Assembly: GCA_021229015.1 (NCBI GenBank)
Contig: CM037792.1
Location: 44,149,880 to 44,213,879 of the forward strand
Direction of reading: 5' to 3'
From: Solen grandis
Taxonomy: Eukaryota; Mollusca; Bivalvia; Adapedonta; Solenidae
DNA: 64,000 nt
Shown: positions 53,601 through 64,000 of the stretch, in pieces
Position numbering within the stretch: position 1 is the stretch's first letter
How the letters are laid out: each line of letters opens with the position of its first letter
Notes under the pieces: model-generated
What the model was told of the DNA's origin: nothing
Database searches by the model: none
What the model saw: the letters and a program-made list of their open reading frames with translations, nothing else
Position numbers and translations under genes: made by a program

Positions 53601-56600
53601 CATACACAGATGACCAGACCAACTACCAGGAGGACAGCAACAGCAGCAGTACCTACCTTCTGTACCATACACAGACAACCAGACCAACTACCAGGAGGAC
53701 AGCAACAGTAGCAGTACCTACCTTTTGTACCATACACAGATGACCAGACCAACTACCAGGAGGACAGCAACAGTAGCAGTACCTACCTTTTGTACCATAC
53801 ACAGACAACCAGACCAACTACCAGGAGGACAGCAACAGCAGCAGTACCTACCTTCTGAACCATACACAGACAACCAGACCAACTACCAGGAGGACAGCAA
53901 CACCAGCCCCTACAGCCACACCGGTTATCAACCCTAGATTTGGAGAAAAAAGGTGTCAATAAGGAAGTCAACAAAGTTCATAAATGTGTCTATCAATATA
54001 TTCGTCTATTTTCGAGTCGATTTATTATTCAATCTATCACTCTGTTTTCTTTATGCTGAGTTATTGCCCCTTGGACTTTGTGTTGCTATGTGATGTGGCT
54101 TTCCGTTGAGAAAAAGTATTGCCATGACACATACACCGTTAAAGGGCTTTTTGGTACCACTATTTCAGGCAACTGTGGAATGACATTTGACAGGCACGTG
54201 CATGGTCACGTCTATATCATTACACGATACCACATCCAGTCTTATTATCCGGACACCGGGTCAACCGGCTTTAGTATGTCACAACAGGAATTCAAATCTC
54301 ACAATCCTATATCAATGCAGTCGGACCACGGGGACAGAAAATAAAAAGGTAAAAGTTGTTAATAGCAGCGTCTGTAATGGGGTTTAAAAGGGGAGAAAAG
54401 CAAGTGACTTGTCTTAGTTGCACGACAAAGTTACCATATATTTACAGTTTTAAGATGTATGAAATTAATCCCGCTAATTGCATGTGAATATCAAAGCCTG
54501 AAGTAAGACAGAATGGTCCTTCCATAGATGAATGCAATGCGGTCAATACAAGCTTATTGTTCACAAAACAAGAGGGCCAAGATGGCCCTAAATACTCTCA
54601 CCTGAGAAAAATTGCCTCCATTGCCTGAACAAGTTATTATATTATAACATAGTTGTACTGAATACATAATCCATGGAGAAATACAGCCTGATCATTTCAA
54701 TTCCACAAACCAAACAGTACCTGTAGTCAAAATTTGAAGTCAAACTTGGCTGAGATATTATGACCATACACATTGTCATGAAACTTCAAAATGATTGCTA
54801 AAGGAATGAAGAAGCTAGAGTGTAAACAAAGTCAAGTCTGACATTTTGATGATTAAAGGGCCATAACTCCTGATTTATCTAGCTGATATCAGCCATAGTC
54901 AGACTTGGCCGAGAGATTATGACTATAAATATTTTCAAAAAGATTGAAAATTATCGTTTAAGAAAAGAAGATGTTTGAGTGCAAACAGAGTGAAATCTGG
55001 CATTTTTATACTATTAAAAGACCAAAGCTCCCGAACTTATCCGATATCAGCCATAATTAAACTTTAAAAAAGTTTATGGCCAAAACATTGTCAAAAGGTT
55101 TGAAGATAAATGCTCTAGAAATGAAAATGCTAGAGTGAAATCTGGCAATTTTAATACCAAAAGGGCCATAACTCTTGACAAATTCGGCAAATATCAGCCA
55201 TAATCAAACTTGGCCGAGGATTATGGCTATAACCATTGTGAAGATTGTAAAAATGCCAAAAAGGGTATTTTGTGACGCTAAGCGATCCTTTGATAATAAC
55301 CCTATTGATGAAAATAGGTTATTATTTTTGTTGAGCAGGTCTTCTTTTAATAAAGTTTAACGCCATGCTAAGATAAAATATTACAATAAAAAAAATACAT
55401 TATCAAACTTACGAAAGTGTAACAAACACGGCCCGGCCCGGAATCGAACCCGGTCCGCCGGCGTGATAACCCAATGCTCTAACCACTAGCCAAATGTCGA
55501 CTCCTGACGCAGTTGTCGAGATTGAACTTTATACCCGTGACGTACGCATCGTCACATTAACTTCCCCTCGAGAAGTCTCGACCGAGACTGGCTGGAAACA
55601 GTAAACACGTGGGTAAGCACAACCGGTCTGGCATTTGACATTATCCACTTCTGATCCAAATGTAACGAACACGGCCCGGCCCGGAATCGACCGTCGCCGG
55701 GTGTAAACCAATGCTCTAACCACTGAGCCAAAGAGTCGATCCTGACGAGTTAGAGATTGAACTTATACCGTACGACGCAGTCACAAAGTATTCCTAGAAA
55801 TTTGGAATACTAACATTTAACGATCAAATCTATGAAAATGTGTAGTCATGAGACTCGGCACCTTCAAGCTAGCATGCTGCTCGATAGCATGCTACTAAAT
55901 TGATAATGATTTACCCGATTTTATGATGAACTTGACATAAATTTACGTAAGGATTGAAATGTAATATTTTCATGAAAAGACCAATTGTGACTGATAATAA
56001 TGTAGCCGATTTATTTGATCCAAGTTTCTGATCCTTTCTTGTGTCTTTGTTACAAATTCAAAGTTTATTGGTATCAGCAATCATATTGCTTTTACCATTT
56101 CAAATTGTGAAAAAACGGAATATGGCAATGACTACTAATATAACTATGTAGACATGTATAATCCTGACGCCCGGACAAAGTGCTATTGTACGATTTAAAA
56201 AAGGTGCGAAAACAGACCCTGCAAATTATAGAGGTATTTCTTTGGTAAATGTCACTTCAAAAATCTGTTCATTGTTGTTAAGAAATAGACTTAATGTATG
56301 GTGCGGAAATAATGATGTATTCACAGATAGCCAGTTCGGTTTTCGTGATGGTCGTTCTACGGCTGATGCAATATTTATTCTCCATTCTATTATACAGTAT
56401 GTATTATCAAAGCAGTCCAAACTTTGGTGTATATTTATTGATTATCAGCGTGCGTTCGATACCGTTAACCGTGACGCTTTGTGGTATAAACTTAAACATT
56501 CAGGCGTAAGCTATAAACTGGTCAATATGATTAAAACATATATAAAAGCACTGAGAGTTCACGGTACCCTATTATCTTTATTTGACAGATTTAAATTCGA

Positions 56601-59392
56601 TGTAAAGACAATGTTTCAACTGTTTGATAGTATGGTAGTCTTTATTTTTTTATGTGGGACAGAAGTTTGGGGGGTCTATAATTTAAAAGAGGTTGATAAA
56701 CTGCATTTAAGGTTTTGTAAATATGTTCTTGGTGTTAAGAAGCAAACGCCGAACGCCGCTAATTATGACGAGCTCGGGAGGTATCCGTTATCACTTTTAT
56801 GTAAAGAACGATCACTTAAGTTTTGGTTTAAAATTATTAGTAATACTAATTTACCTAAAATTATTATTTCTTTATTTGAGTCTCACTTTGCATGGTTAAC
56901 AACATCATACAACGAATAAAACATCTATATACAAATCATGCAAACCTTTCTGTTATAGAAATACGAGAGACTATAAACATTTAAGAATTATAGTTCTTAA
57001 AACTATAAAACACCGTTTAAACAAGCTAATGGTTGGTTGTTTCAACTGCTGATATATAAACTCTTGACTAAAAGCACTTATTTAATAAGAGTGTAAAAAC
57101 TTTTTACTTATTAAAATCTAAAAAATTCGGAGGATCATATACCAGCAGTAGACACAAGCCCTAAATAGACGCATACAACAATTTTTTTAAAAAAGGGGTT
57201 CATTATACATCTAAATTAACAACAAGATGTTTAAAAATTATAATAATAAAACAGTATCATACACCCAGCACACATATTACTATAATAAAAATACAGACAG
57301 AGACCCTTATTTATATAACAGGGAATTTCTATATTTTATAATTAAATCACAGGTTTTGGCAACTGATTTCACTAAGTCACCAGTGGAGAACAGGAAAATA
57401 AATTTGTCAACGTCCTGATAATCATAAAAATTTGGGCAGCAATATATTGCTTCTTCGAATAACGATACTCTTAAGTGAGTATACATCGGGCAATTTATTA
57501 AAGCATGTACCTCGTCTTCAACCACATCCTCACAGAAGGGGCACACTCTGTCACTTACAGGCTGGTTAATATATCTACCTGTTTCGATTTTAAGGGGGGC
57601 TACTCCACATCTAAATTTTGCAAATGCTGACCTATAACTGACGGGCATATTCACAAGACAATATGGCTCGACTTCGTAAAAACGTTTAAATAACCTGTAA
57701 GTTCTAAGTTTATTTCTACCATTCCCATTTGTTCCCACATTTTTATCAATACTGATTTGCCAATCATACATATGCTTCACAGACAACATTCTTACAGTTT
57801 CATTAACAATAAATTTTACATTTACAGTTTTACAAGCGGTACAAAAATGTTGCAGATTTAATGACTTAAACATTTTACATACAGAGAAACACCAATTTCT
57901 GCACCCTCCACTGCCTTCTGCACCCTCCACTGCCTTTCTTCTTACACCATTTACCTATGTACGAAATGTATGCATTGCAATGTAATAAATTAAATAGCAC
58001 ATTTTGGGCCAAAAGCATACATTCTATTATTGATCATCTTGGATATACCAATATAAGATTTGACTTTATTAGAAATTGTAATTGTTTACCTTTAATGAAA
58101 ACTTGTCTCAAAGATCAGTATATTTAAAATTAATTTTTGCTTTGAAAAGTATTTAGATAAAATTAATAGCGTTGATCTTAAAAAAAAATGTTTACATGTT
58201 TTAAACTTAGCTCACACTTTCTTAATAAATAGTCTTAATAAAATTTCCTTGATAAAAACTGCTAAATTTTTAAGGAAGTTATGAAAATACGAAAAAATAC
58301 CCTTGATGTTATTGCTGCTTAGTCATAAAATTGTGTTTGAACATTAATAATTATATAGATATAATTACATGTATATGTATTATGTCTTTGCCATATTCCG
58401 TTATATACACAGTTTATAAATGGTCAAAGGCAATATGTATTGCTGTTTTACCAATAAACTTTGAAACTTGAAACTTGTCATAAAGTAAAGAAACTGCTAG
58501 AGTGCAAACGAACTAATTGTAATAGCTCATTCTGAGTACATGTGCTTAGGATTAACGAGTGGCATGTAGTGTATTTAGTATTTATGTCCGACTTTGGCGA
58601 CAATGAAATGGTGCAAAGGAATATTATGTCTGAAATATTAAGCTTCAATTAACTTTAAAATGAAATGTATGCATATTTAGTTCTTATATACCGCAGGGGT
58701 GTAAATATTTCTTTTAAGTCACTTGTCCTGTAGGACGAGTAGGTGAAAAATCTTACTCGTCCTTAAACAAAGATAGCTCGTCCTAAGTGATTTTAATTTT
58801 TGCTTCCCGTAAAGTTGTATAAAGCTTTTGATATTTTGCGGAAACACCTCAGTCCCGGACTGTAACACAAGCTAACATAAAAAGGTATTAAAAAACACCG
58901 TAGAATATTGTAAACCAGTCTGCGCTAGCACCTTACGGATCTTTCTAAAAAATGAGCGTCGCTATGGTGATATTTTGTCCAAATTAGCTCCCCTGATCAA
59001 GTAAAGAGTTTTATGACCTTGATAAACCATCGTAAAAATATGAAATTCATTTTTAATGAAACATTTCTTTCTTGGCCGCGAAAAGTTACTCGTCCGGTCG
59101 GACGAGTGTTCAGGGATATTATGCTCGTCCGACAGTAAAATTCACTCGTAAATACGAGCGGACGAATGGACTTTTACAGCCCTGTACCGGTAAGCTTATA
59201 TAAGCGTGTTTGTAATTTCATGTGCACTGATGAATATGTATGTTCAATACATATATTTGCGTGTGTACTCGTAGTCTTGGTGTACAAGGTTACATTATAT
59301 GTAAATACTTAACACGGTTAATACATTACCAAGAGGTATAGAGTTGTCCGGTGCCTTTGTATCAGGTGGGCCACTTAAACTTTCGTTGTTTC
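50696..59392 (-). CDS. second single-pass receptor-like protein: stalk, transmembrane and tail exons; N-terminus missing
   Basis: Supported exons: 59392-59330 (Ser/Pro/Asn stalk, phase 1 to 1), 53933-53852 (transmembrane, GVAVGAGVAVLLVVGLVVCV, 82 nt, phase 1 to 2) and 51080-50696 (tail). The transmembrane exon has the same length and phases as in the gene at 33658, so the two are paralogues. The tail has Tyr motifs (NDVYMTENYMYSG, VEYAVVMKK, DMYNHLNEK, DNIYDKTKS) like signalling or adaptor-binding tails of animal scavenger-type receptors. Two frame breaks near 50950 and 50810 split it, so either decay or sequence error. A weaker stalk exon may lie at 60681-60627. Ectodomain and signal peptide are not seen and are probably beyond 64 kb. 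Its intron holds the 65-bp minisatellite. Confidence 0.62.
51842..53851. repeat. 65-bp minisatellite derived from a transmembrane exon and its splice donor, about 31 copies
   Basis: Each unit reads, on the - strand, the last roughly 50 nt of the transmembrane exon (encoding VAVLLVVGLVVCVWY), then the GTAGGT donor and 9 further bases. The genuine exon (53852-53933) sits at the array's right end with its acceptor. The period of 65 is not a multiple of 3, so long open frames on either strand are artefacts. Unit variants (AGATGACC or AGACAACC; CTTCTGTAC or CTTCTGAAC) are intermixed. Confidence 0.93.
54165..54345 (-). mobile_element. SINE body fragment
   Basis: CACGATACCACATCCAGTCT and GGACACCGGGTCAACCGGCT match the common SINE body order. 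The head is degraded. Confidence 0.5.
54570..55260. repeat. about 150-bp module repeated four times, GGGCCATAACTC family
   Basis: It opens with AGAGGGCCAAGATGGCCCTA and repeats AAAGGGCCATAACTC, ATCAGCCATA(G/A)TCA(G/A)ACTTGGCCGAG and AAGATTG/AATG words in order. It has no coding potential and looks like a non-autonomous interspersed element. Confidence 0.75.
55410..55790 (-). repeat. duplicated tRNA-headed SINE segment differing mainly by small deletions
   Basis: ACACGGCCCGGCCCGGAATC begins two copies, at about 55428 and 55668. In reverse complement the first reads as a tRNA-like head (GTGGTTAGAGCATTGGGTTA with box B GGTTCGATTCC). The second copy lacks single bases or short runs at many points. 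Confidence 0.65.
56190..58490 (+). pseudogene. LINE, reverse transcriptase and 3' end, interrupted by an opposite LINE
   Basis: The frame 56242-56919 contains SQFGFRDGRSTADAI and FIDYQRAFDTVNRD, the fingers and first catalytic Asp (FxDYxxAFD) of a non-LTR reverse transcriptase. It then jumps to C-terminal sequence, so the YxDD part is deleted. The same strand resumes near 57950 and ends at about 58480 in a 3' tail, TACCAATAAACTTTGAAACT plus GAAACTT repeats. The 3' sequence is related to the reverse complement of 56045-56130, which is therefore the tail of the second, minus-strand copy. Confidence 0.72.
57307..57930 (-). pseudogene. LINE C-terminal region with CCHC-like zinc motif
   Basis: Open 207-residue frame ending in the conserved LINE C-terminus: CPFCEDVVEDEVHALINCPMY forms a Cys2-His-Cys zinc motif typical of CR1/L2-like and related clades. 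No reverse transcriptase core is attached. It lies inside the + strand LINE remnant, in opposite orientation. Confidence 0.75.
58694..59184. mobile_element. hAT-like MITE, 491 bp
   Basis: The ends CAGGGGTGTAAA and TTTACAGCCCTG are imperfect inverted repeats of hAT type, flanked by TACCG on both sides (partial 8-bp duplication). The interior has inverted runs of CTCGTCC/GGACGAG and no transposase. Confidence 0.75.
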
Positions 59393-59450
59393 CTTTAACA
59401 AGTCAAGAAGGACAATATTCAGTCTTTTATATAGATGTATTATTAATTTT

Positions 59451-59481
<31 letters not shown>

Positions 59482-60681
59482 TTCCTCAATTTATCTATTT
59501 ACCTTTAATTTAACTCTATAATTTATTTAATTTGTCTATGATAAAAGAAGCATGGCATACATTGAACTGATAAATAGCAAATAGTCAAACAAAATCATGA
59601 ATGAAAACAGAAAAAGGAAATTAATTTATACTTAAGTTATATTTCTTAAAGAAATGGTTCAAATTGGCTCAAATTCCCCCAACAATGCAGAGCACTAAGT
59701 AATACTTGAACAAATACTTAAAATCGGCTGAATACGTACATTTTATTAAAATCAATATCTAACTTTATAAATTATCTAAATTGTATAACCGAGTCTACAT
59801 TTACAGTTGCCATGAAAAGCTCAGAGTGGCTTGCATAATCACGCCATAAAAATGGGTAGATATAACAGCAATGAGAGAATATGTAGAAATTGACATTTGA
59901 ATCAAATAAGAGACAGAATAACACTTTCTAAGTGTTACGAATTGCGCTATTTTATACCTAATAATTTTAAATACCAAATAAATTCCAGCCAGTTATGGTT
60001 CAAAATATCTCCGATTGGCGTGCGATTTTTTCCCTTGCATACTTTCTTTTTTTTTTTTATATTATATTTTATTAAACACGTTATCTCTAGCATCGATTAT
60101 CAACACATTTTAATTCAGTTTCGACTTTCATAATGCAATCGTACTGAAATAAACATGTTAATATCACCATTTAGTGGTAAGGCAGAAAATAGGAATACCC
60201 AAATATTTCATTTCTCATCGAATATGGTTAATTATTAAGGTGATAATGTATGTCAATTTTGTCATATCCTTGAATATTTCATGCTAAATATTTGGGTCAT
60301 TTTATAAGAGAAACAAGAACGATGAAATTTGCCCCTAAGTATTGTATTGCTTAGCGCTAAGTATTGTTGGTGAAATTCGAGCCAGTGAAACATGGAACAT
60401 CAGGAATACTTATAAAAATTGTTATCTCGGGATGGCGGGGTAGACCAGCGGATACACGGGGTAAAGTTGTTCCTATATGCCATGCGAGTGGAAGGAATAT
60501 AAAAAGCCACGGAAGTGAGCATAGCTTTTTGTCTTATACACAACGAAAACAAATATGCTTTTGAGTAAGTGTTTAATATTTGATATACAAGATTTTGCAG
60601 TACATGTATAAAGTGTAAAACATTACCCGAAGGTGTTGTGGTGCCCGGTGCCTCTGTAACAGAAAGAGTGCTTGAATTTTT

Positions 60682-61660
60682 CTGCTGTTTTTTTTTTTTT
60701 TTTTCTGCAGGTGGTATCTTTCTTTTACTTATTTACTTTATGTAACTTTTTTATTCATTTATCTCTTGATTTACAAAAATGTTTATTATTATAATGAAAA
60801 AACTACTTTAACGATTTTGAGACAAAAGAAGCATGATCGAGATAGGAATTAGATTAAGTTAATAATCAAGTATGGGAGATTATTTATGTAAAAATTACAA
60901 CATACTAATTTTCCAAATGCTTTATGAAAAATTACATGCGCATGCTGCCGAATTGTATTTCTGTTTCTCACTTCTAAATGACAAGTGTGAAGTGCTAAAT
61001 GTTATGTGCTTACTGGCTATTAATATGATAGTATATTAAGACCCAGGTGCTAACTACCAAGTGATTTATTACAGATGAGAAGTGCAAACTTACATGTATG
61101 TATATGTAGACTGCCTGTACCACATTTTTAATAAAAAGTGTATAGTGCTAAATGCTATGTTCTTACTGTCAAATAATACATTACATACTATGTTTCTAAA
61201 CTGTGTGTTGCAACCGATAGCGATTCTTAATACGTAGACGCCGAGTTACACATACAATAAAGCACTTGCCAGTAAGCATTTGCAACTAAGCAGTGAGAAT
61301 TACGCACTAAAATAATAGAAGCTGGAAACCAGATTGAACATTTACATTTTTACTAGGGCCCATTCGGCTTAACGAAGAGAGATTACTCTAGCATTCTATT
61401 TGCAGAATGTACGATGAAGCGTACCATTGCACATGCGTACCAGGACGAATCGTACCACCAACAGGTTAAATCCAGAAAGAAAATTATTGGATACGACTGA
61501 TTATTAATTTAATGCATGTAAGAAAATAAAATAAATTGTTTATTGTTTGATTTTCATATTTACCAATAAAGTGCAATAGCTCAGTGGTAGTGTCCGCTTA
61601 AGGCTATACGTAATCACGTGGAATATTAATAATGATATCAACCATGGGACAGAAAGCGAT
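60682..61660. other. no gene seen
   Basis: AT-rich spacer with a T-run at 60691-60707 and short dispersed words (AAGTGCTAAATGCTATGT-like) that recur near 63010-63100 in inverted order. No supported gene. Confidence 0.45.
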
Positions 61661-61667
61661 GTTTCGT

Positions 61668-61905
61668 TTCTTTTGTTGGGTAAACGTCCCACCGACAGTA
61701 TTTTAGTCATTTGGAGACTATGTCCTATAGTACTGCCAAACTGCAACACCACGTAGTAGACACGTGACATGTTACCATATCCCGACACAGGGCCAATCAG
61801 TCCTAAAATACATTCATTTGTATATATGCTGAATGTCAAGCAGGGAGCTACAAGTATCAAGTTTAGCGAATTTTGTATGTAGCTGTCGGTAATTGAAACC
61901 ACGAC
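61668..61905 (-). mobile_element. SINE body
   Basis: GTCCCACCGACAGTATTTTA, ACTGCCAAACTGCAACACCA and AGCAGGGAGCTACAAGTA match the reverse complement of 42945-43255, as at 39530. Confidence 0.7.
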
Positions 61906-62629
61906 CGAATGCAATGTTATTGGGGGAGGGGGGGGGGGGGGGAGTAATAATCTATAGCTTAGATTTTAGATTTTTTTAAGTCATTACAAATAATGAGTAA
62001 TAATTCATTAATGACGAAAAGTTGACAACTAAGAAAATGAATTTGAGAACATGATTTTTTTTATATTATTTTTTTTATTTCGTCATCGTCATCTATTATT
62101 TTTTAAGAGTTGTACTATAGAAAAATAGATATTTTGCTATTTTTTATATTCTTTGCTTTCCTTCATTTTCACGTTTACATCATAAAATTAAAATGGCGAA
62201 CTATTTCTTCTTCTTCTTCTTCGTCTTCTATAGTAATGGCTAGCAAGTATTTTCTGATTAGTATGGCCATGATCAGACATGGCGATCAAGGATAAACCTT
62301 AAGCGGGTTCCTGTTTTTTTTTGTTGTTTTTTTTGTTGTTGTTGTTGTTGTTTTTTGCTGAAGAGACATACCCTAGCCCTTTTGTGAATAGACCCCTTGC
62401 TTCTTTTACGTGCCCGCTGTATAGCACCGATATACGGGAGATAATTTTCTGGATAGAACCAGTGCTGAGTACCCCGAGTTCCCATAGCAACTCCATATTG
62501 CGGAGTGTCAGACAAAGGTGCGTCTGGTACCATTTTTATACTTCTTTGGTTTGACACGGTCACTGGAAGAAAGTACTCCGGCTGGGATTCGAACTTCGGA
62601 CCTCCCGAACGCAAAGCGGACTCTCTGGC

Positions 62630-62790
62630 TATTGAGGGCGCCGTGGTCCAGTGGTTAAGTATCCGATTACGGATCCGAAGGTTGTGGGTTCGAACCCCAT
62701 TGGAGGAAAGAACTCTTCATGATCTTCCCGGGCGCAAAGTACTGGTCCAACCCAGGAACCGTCGAGAAGGATTAGTATAAGTTGTAAGAA
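62630..62790 (+). mobile_element. tRNA-headed SINE, second family
   Basis: The head GCCGTGGTCCAGTGGTTAAG with box B GGTTCGAACCCC is tRNA-like, followed by an unrelated body (CTTCCCGGGCGCAAAGTACT). There is no CCA-proximal acceptor pairing, so it is not called as a tRNA gene. Confidence 0.65.
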
Positions 62791-63639
62791 CTTGTTTCCC
62801 AATCGAAAAAAAAAGTTTTAACTAATCTGAGCTATTGTTTTTTTGTTGTTTGGTGAAAATGAAAATTAATTAAACCAAATGAAAACGTAAGGATGTTCTA
62901 GTGTGTGAAGAAGAAAATCTGTGCATGTGTAATCTTTTAGCATTATACTCTTCTCAAAAGAAATGAGACATGGCTAAATGTATGTGTATGTTGCATTTCT
63001 CATTTGTTATGTATCATATAGTAGTTTGCACCTGGGTCTTAACATATCAGCATATTATTAGTCATTAAGCACAAAGCATTTTGCATTACACACTTGACAT
63101 TTAAAATCGTCTAACAAAAATCCAATATGGCATCTTGAAAAGTATAGTTACATACATGCAAGCACATGTTATCTTTCATAAAGCATTCGGAAGTAAGCAT
63201 GTTGTAATATTTACACAAATAATCTTCCATAATCAAGTATAACAGGTAAAACTAAAGCATTTTTTTAAATATTCATGGTGTATTATATCCATGAGGAAAA
63301 CTTGAGTTTAGATTTATTTAATATCGTTAAATCATGGAAATAAATACAAGTAAAAGGAGTGTACCATTACATATATGTACATGTATATCCATTTTCGGCA
63401 CTAGTAGTTTATATTTATTTTTTTAATAATTTTCTGTTTGCATTTCTTACATGTGACTGAGTTTGTTATTTAATTCTGATATACACTGACGTTTGTTTTA
63501 TATACCTTCTGTCCTAAAACAAGAATATTTACAAGTTTAAGGGTTAAACAACTCTTAGAATTAATATCTGGACCAGAACCTATGCAGATATTCTATCGTC
63601 AAATAATTACATTTCAAAATAAGTTGTCAGAACGACACA

Positions 63640-63850
63640 TATGCCTACCTACACTCCCCTTCCCCAACTCCTATCGAGGTCACTGTGACCTTGACCGTTG
63701 ATCAAGTGACCCCAAAATCATTAGGGATCATCTACTAGTCAAGACCAACCACCTTATGAAGTTTGAGGAATGTGGGCCAAAGCGTTTTCCAATTATTGAC
63801 CGACATTTACAAAACAATATACCCCCTCTTCCTCGAGGGGGGGGGGGGAT
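63640..63850. mobile_element. widespread GTGACCTTGAC-type interspersed repeat
   Basis: AGGTCACTGTGACCTTGACC, AAGTGACCCCAAAATCATTA and TCATCTACTAGTCAAGACCA appear in the order of a repeat family common in marine invertebrate genomes. It is followed by a G-run and (GT)n. Confidence 0.6.
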
Positions 63851-63883
63851 AAAAATAGTATGCATTTTCAGCAGGTAGATGCG

Positions 63884-63888
63884 TGTGG

Positions 63889-63920
<32 letters not shown>
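63884..63920. repeat. (GT)n microsatellite
   Basis: Near-perfect GT dinucleotides. Confidence 0.9.
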
Positions 63921-63925
<5 letters not shown>

Positions 63926-63949
63926 GAATCAGGTTTTTTAGCAGTTGAG

Positions 63950-64000
63950 TACGGTGGCACTGAGGTGACATGTGCAATAGTTTTTTTTTTGGTATTGTTT
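63950..64000. mobile_element. start of a second fold-back element copy
   Basis: TACGGTGGCACTGAGGTGAC and the following bases equal the left end of the element at 8550, and the window ends inside it. Confidence 0.9.

Noticed and set aside
51865..53937. Several long open frames on both strands
   Set aside because: They are readings of the 65-bp minisatellite in rotating frames and do not represent proteins.
62273..62614. Gln/Lys-rich open frame on the - strand
   Set aside because: It is driven by the (TTG)n/T-run at 62310-62360 and has no domain or conservation signal.
62630..62705. Possible tRNA gene
   Set aside because: A and B boxes are present, but the acceptor arms do not pair and a SINE body follows.

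Overview
The window is nuclear DNA of an animal, most likely a bivalve or related mollusc. The evidence is phase-consistent introns, dense tRNA-headed SINEs, LINE fragments, MITE-like elements, minisatellites and an AT-rich background. Two 100-base N runs (15598-15697, 32648-32747) mark scaffold joins. The species cannot be named from the sequence.

Layout. (1) 1.6-15.0 kb, + strand: eleven exons of an NRF/acyltransferase-3 membrane protein gene ('nose resistant to fluoxetine' type). Its introns hold a 3.1 kb fold-back element (8550-11683) and a 2.2 kb modular repeat (12253-14495). (2) 15.7-17.9 kb: possible LTR-retrotransposon debris. (3) 17954-32563: a 14.6 kb Maverick/Polinton (adintovirus-like) element, bounded by a perfect 6-bp target duplication (TTCCTG) and terminal inverted repeats that differ by one substitution plus a poly-C tract. 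(4) 33.7-43.7 kb, - strand: a seven-exon gene, rebuilt from splice sites and phase, for a 253-aa single-pass receptor-like membrane protein. (5) 46.1-48.1 kb: a GC-rich degraded island with a polymerase-B motif C-like fragment, an SF1 helicase, a helix-turn-helix protein and a coiled-coil membrane protein; its origin is unclear. (6) 49.9-60.7 kb, - strand: a second receptor of the same design, whose transmembrane exon and splice donor have been amplified about 32 times into a 65-bp minisatellite. (7) 54-64 kb: LINEs in both orientations, a hAT-like MITE, SINEs, and at the right edge a second copy of the fold-back family.

The Polinton carries a retroviral-type integrase with a zinc-ribbon N-terminus, a protein-primed family B polymerase interrupted by an intein at the motif C (TDS) site, an intact predicted double-jelly-roll major capsid protein, duplicated penton-like genes (one copy rebuilt around a Glu/Arg coiled coil), a fibre-like protein and several small membrane proteins. 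Its packaging ATPase is reduced to fragments, its polymerase and integrase carry frameshifts and internal losses, and no protease was found. It therefore looks like a recently inserted but replication-defective copy, unless the frameshifts are assembly errors. Short GC-rich palindromic repeats are scattered through its genes and intergenic gaps.

Most other intervals are introns or repeat-rich intergenic DNA in which no further gene could be supported.
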